Source of the DNA: Amoebophrya sp. AT5.2 | Taxonomy: Eukaryota > Sar > Dinophyceae > Syndiniales > Amoebophryaceae | Direction: 5' to 3' | NCBI GenBank assembly: GCA_005223375.1 | Contig: RXOD01005245.1 | Span: forward strand, 1 to 15,113 | DNA length: 15,113 bases | Part shown: positions 8,579 to 15,113 of the stretch, one piece after another | Layout of the letters: each line of letters opens with the position of its first letter | How positions within the stretch are numbered: the first letter of the stretch is position 1 | The notes under the pieces: generated by a model | The model's input: the letters and a program-made list of their open reading frames with translations, nothing else | Database searches by the model: none | What the model was told of the DNA's origin: nothing | Position numbers and translations under genes: made by a program

Positions 8579-9557
8579 CTCACAGAGGCGTTGTGTGTGG
8601 AGAAGAAAAAGAAGCCACGGCTTAATTCGTCAATCAGTGTCCCCCAGGTTAAACGCAATCGCGTTGGTAACTGGTAGCGTCCGCTTCAAGTTTAGAGCGT
8701 TGGAGTCATTTGTCCACGTATTCTCGACCATGCATGTTGCATAGACATAGAGTTCCGTTGACGACTCCCGGGAACTTAAATTGCGAGAAACCGGCACCAA
8801 GCAAATACTTTGTTGCCCTGGACGATGCGGGAGATCGATTATGGCCCACCTTTGACGAAGGCGCTTCGTTGATAGTCGGTCTCCTGGTACCTCGTCCACT
8901 CAAGCTGATCACGATTGAATTGATCTAATCTTCCGGCAGCTAAGCTAATTAACGGACCTTCTATGGCATAAAAATAAATCATCAACTTCAATGATCTATG
9001 GAATCATCATCACCCAGCGCACAAGCACATTGCAGAACCGGTTCAGGAGGTGGTGGCAGCAAAATGTTACTTCAATGGTCCCGCCCATATTTCCTGTGTC
9101 TGGCAGTATTCTCTGATTCTGATAAGAATTGCTCCTTATGTAGAAGCACGTCGTGAATAAAGTATGTCTATGTGTATGCTAGGTCGCGCAGCTGCAGAGG
9201 CAGAGCAACAGACACAGCAACTGATCAAAAGCAGACTATCCTACTTCGGCTTCAGGTTCGGTCACGATATGTGATGTCTGTGTCTGTCGATTATACTAAC
9301 TATATATGACGACTCTGTGGTTCGGTGCTAGCCTCCCCCTGAAGCTACAGTTAAGGTGCGCACTTGAGTTTACCACCTAAACCGAAGAACTAAAACGCAA
9401 GCGACGAGGGCTGACGAGTGGCATGAACCAGATGAATGGATTTTAATCTACATGAACTGTATAAATATGGGTGCGCCGTCGGGGGGAATCTAAGAAAGAG
9501 CAGTTGTAAGAGCTAGAACTAGCTAGAACAAGTCCTCGTTGTATTAATCCACCATGA
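8579..9557. other. Spacer between gene C and candidate gene B start; nothing supported
   Basis: Three frames are open over 8630 to 8928 (two minus, one plus), none with a recognisable domain, so I treat them as chance. The rest (8930 to 9557) is stop-rich in all frames and AT-rich in places. A perfect-but-one tandem pair of ten bases, AGCTAGAAC followed by T or A, lies at 9511 to 9530 just downstream of the gene C stop. The 3' end of gene C and the promoter of gene B should be here. Confidence 0.45.
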
Positions 9558-10340
9558 CTACACTTCGTAGTCGGAGTCGCTCTCGCCAGCATACACAACT
9601 TGAACCCCCGGCTGCTGCTGGTAAACAACTGGCGCCGCGGGCGCATGCGTGTAGACGACCTGAGTGTTTTTCAATTTTAATGTATCTTCAGCTGATAGAT
9701 TAAGAGTACAACGAAGAAAAGCGGCGGTGTAAACGAACCTTCTATCTAATGCAAGACCTCCGTGCATCCGCATCGGCTACAGGCGGCCTACAGCCACTGG
9801 CACTGGCTGTGCAACATCATTGATCTATCAATTGATTGAATTCAATTAAAATGAAAAAAAATAATCAGCGAGGACCCGCAAAAACCAGCGCGGCAACAAC
9901 ATCAAAGAAGTATCCCTAGAGAGACCTAACATTCTTTCATCCATCGGCCCGCACCAAAAGAAAAATCAATGATAAAAAAAAGTATAATAAATAAGTTTTA
10001 GTTTTTAAACTTAGAAAGATACCGGCTGCTCCTCAATGACGACCACATCCGCTTGGTTACTGCGGACGCAGCAGTAGATGGGGAAGAAGATAGCCAGGAT
10101 GACGAAGAACACGATCAGACTCACCCAGAGACCGATCATGCGGCGCCAGGAGCTGTAGCGACGGCAGCCAGGATGGAACCGCGGGTCCACGTTCCAGGGA
10201 TTAACCCAGTCATCGCACTCGTAGAGGACGCCGTCTCGCCACACGTCAAACCTAGCCTGCACCACCGGAAGCACGGTGGCCAGCGCCGTGAGAAACGCCG
10301 CGCGAGCCGCGAGCGAACTCTTCTTGCTGAAGAAAGGCAT
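9558..10340 (-). CDS. Gene C: two-exon small single-span membrane protein with VVY/AGE tail (139 aa)
   Basis: Exon 1 is 10340 to 10023 and exon 2 is 9659 to 9558, joined in phase 0. Without splicing the first frame stops at 10011 and lacks the tail. Residues 1 to 29 are a signal peptide (basic start, hydrophobic core, likely cleavage after VVQA). The exterior part, residues 30 to 67, is rich in Trp, Asp and Arg and has Cys 42 and 59. Residues 69 to 91 form the membrane span and end in CC (90 and 91). The tail runs from VVVIEEQP into two ten-residue blocks starting VVY (VVYTHAPAAP and VVYQQQPGVQ), then VVYAGE, an acidic run, and a C-terminal YEV. The intron falls exactly at a repeat boundary. 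It is a paralogue of A and B by plan and tail. No known family is recognised; a surface or endomembrane adaptor is a guess. Confidence 0.75.
9660..10022 (-). other. Intron of gene C (363 bases)
   Basis: On the minus strand the donor is GTATCTTT directly after the codons for EEQP, and the acceptor is CACTCAG directly before GTCGTCTAC. The interior is much richer in A and T than both exons and has stops in all frames. Joining the flanks in phase 0 restores the ten-residue repeat, which is the strongest support. The splice is inferred, not observed. Confidence 0.7.
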
Positions 10341-10988
10341 GGTTTTTATGGTGTTAGGCGCTGCAGAAGATGCCGAAAACGAGTCCTTAAATGGTCGTAT
10401 CGTCTTCAGTTTCCTACCGGATGCGAATGCGCAGCACTACAATGAATGAGTCGAAAAAGTTAACTTATGTTCAAAAAGGTTATGATGAGTCGCGGGCAAA
10501 AGAAGGTTTTGAAGTCTTCAGGGTATTTGCTCACTGGACGTTGTTCGTTGATTGCAATTTGACATTCCTACAAGATCCAGCGGCAACAGGAAAGTCTCCA
10601 TCAGGATCAGATTCGTGCTGTTGCTCGTCGTGACCGACATCTTCAAGGATCCACAGGATCAACCGAGGAGCGGCGGAACCATGCCACTTTCTTGTAGTCA
10701 AGGAACCGACTTCTTGGAGTTGGACTTCATTCACTGCTCCTGCAACCGGCTTCCTGCAAGGACACGCTGACCGAAGATCATGATCCCAAACGGATGCTAC
10801 TTTGTTACTTTCGGTTGTGCCGACGCCGAGCGTGCATCAAATTTCCATACGATCCTCCAGTCCACCATCCTCCAACACGAAATTTAAAGTAAGTAATAGA
10901 ATATGGTTTACCACCAACCATGCAGGAGCATGCGCATGCCTTTCGTGAATCCTTTTCGTGATCGTACAACCTTTTTCATGTTGGGGCC
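10341..10988. other. Spacer between the large gene and gene C; nothing supported
   Basis: Frames of 67 to 80 codons occur on both strands (10391 to 10770) and overlap each other without recognisable content. The interval must hold the 3' end of the large gene transcript and the leader of gene C. No terminator-like hairpin or polyadenylation signal stands out. Confidence 0.5.
10361..10380 (-). promoter_or_regulatory. Possible 3' splice acceptor in the leader of gene C
   Basis: GTTTTCGGCATCTTCTGCAG on the minus strand ends 20 bases before the gene C ATG. A pyrimidine-rich tract with CAG at this distance fits a spliced-leader or leader-intron acceptor. Confidence 0.25.
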
Positions 10989-13900
10989 TCATCCGTTCTT
11001 CAGTGCTGGCTTCATCGTTGCTCCCGGGCTCGCTCCTGCTCCCGCGTCGACCACTTGCTTTGCTGCCATTGCTTGTTCCCTCAGCGCCATTTTCATTGCT
11101 CTTTTTTCTTGTCTTTTCTGTTGTTTCTCCCTGTCCTGCCTCTTTTTGATTTCGCGCTCCTTCATGTTGCGTATGGTGGCTTCCATGGCCCCGTCGGAGG
11201 GCTGGCAGCTCCCCACCCCGGAATCCCATCCCCGGCTTGTGAAGAACGCCTTCGCCAGGCTCGCCATGCGCTCCGCGCGCTGCGCCCGAATGCGCTCCGC
11301 CTTCCGCTCCTTGTGCCGCTGCTTGCGCTCCGCTTCCGACGAAAGCGTGGACGCGTTCTCGGAGGTGAACTCAGAATCGGAGAACCCACTACTGCTGGAA
11401 CCCCCTGTTTCATCGTCCTCCTCGCCGCCTGGAGTCCTTTTCGACGAAGACCGGCGACTGTGCTTCGACGACTGCGAGCGGCCGGACTCAGACTTCTCGT
11501 CGGCGTCTTTGGCTTCGATATCTACGTCTTTCTCCCCCACACCCCCGCCCCGGCTGCTGGTGATCGAATCGCGCGTCGCAGACCGTGACATCACTTTCTT
11601 CGCGTGGTCCCGGGCGTCGTCGCCGTCTTTCGACCCCTGCTTCGAGCCGGTTTCGTCCTGCTGAGGGACTTGATCTTCGATCTTTTTATTCTTGTTTTTT
11701 TTCTTCTTCATACCTCCCGGCGCCACCTTCGTGCCGTACGCGTTGTTTTCGGTCATCCGCGCGAAGAACTGCCGGTTCTCCTCCTGCGCGAGAAAGACCC
11801 GCACCTGCGCGAGCAGCTGCCGGCCGAAGCAGTAGAACACGATCCCGCCGACCACGAACAGCACGATCAGTGTGACGCCCACGATCTCCGCCACCAGGTC
11901 CGTTTGTTCCTGCTCCTCCGCCCGCTCCTGCGCCGCCAGCGCCGCCGCGACCGCCGCGGCCTGCTCCGCGGGCGAGCAGAACTGCGGCGGCGGATTGCCC
12001 TGCCGGCAGCAGCCCTTCACGCGCACGCCGCCCGGCGCGCAGTAGCCGTGCGTGAACCTCTCCCTTAAATACGCGCAGCCCTCGCTATTTTTGCGGAAGT
12101 TCGAGGCGTAGTGGTACTGCACCTCCTCGCAGGTGACGTCCCCCACCACCTCGTAGCCGCCCGTCACCGCGCACCGCTGCTGGCTGTGCATGCGGTCGAT
12201 CAGCACGGCGTTCTGCGCGCCCCGCTTGTTCGCGGCCCGCTTTATGTTCAGCCCGGACAAAACGACCGTGTCCCGCGCCCCCGCCGCGTACAAGCGAAAC
12301 CGGATCACGCCGTCCCCGTCCGCCGTCGCGTAGCCCTCCTGCGCGGGCGCGTTCAGATCTCTTTTACGGTCCTTCGCGTCCCACGCCGGATGAAAGGTGT
12401 ACGGCTCGGGCATCTGGTACGCGGCCGACAGCTGGTTCTGGGCGCCGCCGGCGGTTTCTCCGGGTGAGGAGGACCCCACGGGCGTGTCGCCGTGACTGAA
12501 CCGCTGCACGTCCATCGTGGTGAAGTACGTCACGTTCAGCGTGTAGGGATTGGGCTCCAGGTGCTGGAACAGCTCGTAGCGGTAGAACCCGCCGGGCACC
12601 AGGTTCTCGACCCGCATGTAGAGCTGGTGGATCAGTAAGCAGGCCATCACGGCGCGGTAAGGGCGAGTGGTGGTGCCGCCGACGTGCGTGCAGGGAGAAA
12701 GCGCGGATTGTTCCGTGACCAACTTCGCGCGGTAGTGCCCGTTCTCGAGCACGAAAGTCCGCTCACCAGCAGGAAAGCCAACCTTCAGATTCGAAGTCTC
12801 GCCGAAGTCCCAAGCAGGAGTTACATAAAACTGCTGCCGCCAAGAATTCGGAAAAACATGCATCTGGGTGAAACCTGGTAGTCGTGGTGGAGAAAAAATC
12901 ACAATGAAAATTGTCGATCAAAAATCTTGGTCAAAAAACAAGACGAGACGCAGCCTCATGTCGCAACAAACTTACGTACCAAACCGACCCAATTACAAAC
13001 CTCAGACGACGATGTGGCACACCTTCATCACAGAAAATGAGAACAAGCCCCCCGCCAAAGAAACATACAAGGGACTACAGTAGCATGTCCAGTAGTACCC
13101 GACATGACGAAGTCTTCTTGGTTGAAGGCTTTGCAGACGCCTCCGTTTTGCTGCGTGGGCTCCATGACCCCGTACGGCATGTCGATGCCGCTGCCGCAGA
13201 TTTCGCAGCGTTCCTGGTTCATCGGGCGGCAGCAGTCGGGTGAAAACGTCCTCTTGTACGCGAGACACAGGATGTCGTTGTCGTACCCCCGCGTCCAGGC
13301 TTCGAGGTTGACGTCCCGGCAAAACCGCTGCGCGTCCTCCAGCTCGTTGCCGCCGAGCGCCTCGCACTGCTCCAGCGTGTCGATCTTCATCACGGTCTGC
13401 TCCGTCGTCATGTACACGTTCTCAGTGATGGTGTACCCCGGAGTCCGCCGCTTCTTCACGCACCGGCGCCCAGCGGTCTCGTCGGGCACGAGCAGCTGCG
13501 TCGTCGGCTCGCAAATGTAGCACACCTTCGGGTCGGTCTCCACAGCGGGAATGCCCGTGCCGATGCCCAGAGATTGCAGGGCGCGGCTGGTGTCGCTGTG
13601 CTCCTTCTTGGTGTGGAGTGCTGCGGTGCTGGGTGGTTCCTGAAGATCATGTCCGGACATCATGTTGTGCTCATGGTCATGCGAATTGGCATTGCTTTCC
13701 CAGGGAGCGGCTGGCAGCCCCTCAGCCGACTCCAGCTCCGCGGCGGGGCGGTACACCATAGATTCTTCTTCATCGTCGTCGTGGTGAGCCCCTGCTTCTT
13801 CGTGGAGAGTTTCCTTCTCCTCCATGAGAGCCCCTTTTGCCACCAAGTTGCGCGGCATGTGCTCCGCTCGTTCCTGAAGTAAGTATCGCTGCATTTCGTT

Positions 13901-14296
13901 CTGCTTTTGCTGCAGCCTCCCCTTGCGTCCATACTTCGCCAGAAGGTGCTGTCGCTGCGCAGCGGCAGCCTCCGTTTGGGATTCTTGCGACTTGTCATTG
14001 GCACTGTAGTCTGCGGAAGATTGAAGAGAGCCGTGCGGATGTCCGAGGAGGTCTGTGTGTTGTCGAAAACGACGCGCAGCGTCCGCGGCAGCAAGCATCA
14101 TCTTCGCCTCCTCCACAGACTCGAGGAGCTGATTAGGATTACCCTTCCGACCGGCAACGGCATTTTTTCGTCCGTCGGCCCCATTGGCTTGCCCCCTCAC
14201 TGAAACCGGTAGGCCCAGGAGTGCGCCTGCTAGCGGGTGGAGCAGTAGTTGTAGTACAGCCCCCGCTGACGCTGGCGTTATTACGCGCCCCCACAT
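10989..14296 (-). CDS. Two-exon large type I membrane protein with Cys-rich ectodomain and charged tail (1027 aa)
   Basis: Exon 1 is 14296 to 13099 and exon 2 is 12874 to 10989. The ATG at 14296 precedes a signal-like segment (residues about 10 to 33); the frame upstream begins only at a GTG. Residues 40 to 255 are low-complexity, Gln/Glu/Ala rich, with an HHDDDEEE patch. Residues 259 to 388 hold 11 Cys, including two CxxC pairs (CYIC at 259 and CEIC at 364) and a CC at 355. Residues 389 to 700 form a second ectodomain part with nine Cys and a possible glycosylation site at Asn 513 (NVT). An Ala/Glu-rich stalk leads to one membrane span at 727 to 749. The cytoplasmic tail has a Lys/Asn patch near 789 to 797, an Arg/Ser-rich segment, an acidic stretch, and two highly charged helices (about 913 to 942 and 963 to 1007) that may be coiled coils. 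The ectodomain total of 20 Cys allows full pairing. No family is recognised; a receptor- or adhesin-like role is inferred from topology only. Confidence 0.75.
12875..13098 (-). other. Intron of the large gene (224 bases)
   Basis: The minus-strand donor is GTACTACTGG after ATG TCG G (phase 1). The acceptor follows a pyrimidine stretch (TTTTTTCTCC...CTACCAG) before GT TTC ACC. The split codon restores Gly 400 and joins FVMSG to FTQMHVFP. If unspliced, exon 1 runs about two dozen codons into a stop and exon 2 lacks a signal peptide for its ectodomain. An alternative pairing (donor GTCATG at 13108, acceptor CAG before ATG at 12863) is also in frame and would differ by seven residues. Confidence 0.65.
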
Positions 14297-15010
14297 TTTG
14301 TCCTGCGCCTCCGCCTGCCCACCGTCACTACAAAACCGCCCCAAACAGAAGATGACCACCCAAAACCGGACCTTCCGCTCTTTAAGTAATCGAATTCGAA
14401 GAAGCGAGAGCCGAAATCGGCAAGAAAGTGAAACAATGGCAATGCATCATGCACCAGCTGTCAACAAGTGTGAGTCTAAACCACCAGTAATGCGAGGCAC
14501 CATAAAGGTGGTGAAGATGCGGAAGATGTTGTAGATGTAGTTGGTCCTGTTGCTGCTTTAGTCGATGACGTCATGGACGTCGACGTGGTGCATGAGTATG
14601 TTTCATAGGGAAGTTGTAGTGGGGGGTCCTGCAACAGGAATCAATTGGCTATTCATTCAATACGAACGGAACTTTGACGCAAATGCGCACGCGGCACGAC
14701 TGACATCACCGACCAATTTTTTCTGTTGTTCTGGTGCGGAATGCCTGCAGACGGACCGAGGTTGAGGTTTAGGCACGTACGGAGCTCTTCTGTTGTCTTG
14801 TTCTTCTGACTGGTGACTGGCTGCGTCACGGCTCGACCATGACGAAACGACACAAGCATGCAGGAGCTGCAGGACGGAATAGACACACCCCCACGAGGCA
14901 TGAAATTTCACCGACTCCTGTTGTTTCCCGTGTTGAAGCTCGAGAAGTTTTCTTCCGCATCACCACGTCGATCAATGCAACAGACACGGGTGGTGCACCG
15001 AACAACAGAC
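14297..15010. other. Spacer upstream of the large gene; nothing supported
   Basis: This should contain the promoter and leader of the large gene. Short overlapping frames at 14565 to 15024 on both strands have no recognisable content. A possible splice acceptor for the leader is the TTTTGTAG on the minus strand about 30 bases before the ATG, after a T/G-rich tract. Confidence 0.45.
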
Positions 15011-15113
15011 CTCCGACTTCTTAAGCAATCTGGTGTACCTGTCCTCGATTCTCGAAGTCCAGGCGCGGAAGCCCAAGCCAGCTATCCGGGATATGATGAT
15101 GTTAATCTTGCGG
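15011..15113 (-). CDS. Possible exon fragment running off the right edge
   Basis: From the window edge the only open minus-strand frame (first full codon at 15112) reads 34 codons with an amphipathic, protein-like character, including SRIAGLGFRAWTSRIEDRY, to a GAG followed by GTCTGT, which could be a donor. If not spliced it continues 12 codons to a TGA at 14972. It is too short to identify. It shares the strand of the real genes. Confidence 0.2.

Noticed and set aside
8630..8928. Frames of 68 to 89 codons on both strands
   Set aside because: Three frames are open over the same bases and each looks equally plausible, so none can be preferred.
9792..9810. Small inverted repeat CAGCCA...TGGCTG in the gene C intron
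   Set aside because: Six-base arms are expected by chance in a window of this size.
10903..12467. Long plus-strand frames up to 253 codons
   Set aside because: They are the reverse of exon 2 of the large gene; the Arg/Ser/Pro-rich products are typical antisense shadows.
13104..14203. Plus-strand frames of 98 to 138 codons, and extra minus-strand frames
   Set aside because: They are shadows of exon 1 of the large gene, which has the signal peptide and ordered Cys pattern.

Overview
The window looks like nuclear DNA from a protist eukaryote, not a bacterium or virus. Its convincing coding regions are GC-rich and carry poly-Ser and poly-Gly runs. They lie in AT-richer spacers of 0.65 to 1.8 kb, and all read on the minus strand. 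At least two genes only become complete when a GT...AG intron is removed. I saw no ribosome-binding-site architecture, operon spacing or obvious AATAAA polyadenylation signals next to the genes. One-way gene order, short introns and secreted or membrane proteins of unknown type would fit a dinoflagellate-like alveolate (for example a syndinian), but that placement is inference.

Layout in transcription order, right to left. At the right edge is a possible exon fragment (15113-15011). Next is a large two-exon gene (14296-10989, intron 13098-12875) for a predicted 1027-residue type I membrane protein: Cys-rich ectodomain, one membrane span, long charged cytoplasmic tail. Then gene C (10340-9558, intron 10022-9660) encodes a 139-residue secreted-pathway, single-span protein. 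Next comes gene B, of which only the last exon (7035-6844) is secure; candidate upstream exons and possibly broken coding sequence lie at 7706-7614 and 8578-8143. Then gene A (5300-4869) encodes a 143-residue relative of C and B. The last gene (3046-767) encodes a 759-residue, probably nuclear protein with a strong SUMO-interaction motif.

The main discovery candidate is genes A, B and C. They are three same-strand small membrane proteins sharing a plan: signal peptide or N-terminal hydrophobic segment (seen in A and C), one span ending in a Cys cluster (CC or CCC), a cytoplasmic tail of about ten-residue repeats beginning VVY/VIY/FVY and rich in Pro, Ala and Gln, then AGE plus an acidic C-terminus. 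The two-exon gene upstream is also a one-span membrane protein with Cys pairs, so the window may be a cluster of surface or endomembrane proteins. I recognise no known family and assign no function.

No tRNA, rRNA, CRISPR array or intact transposon was recognised by eye. The remaining open frames in the spacers look like chance.
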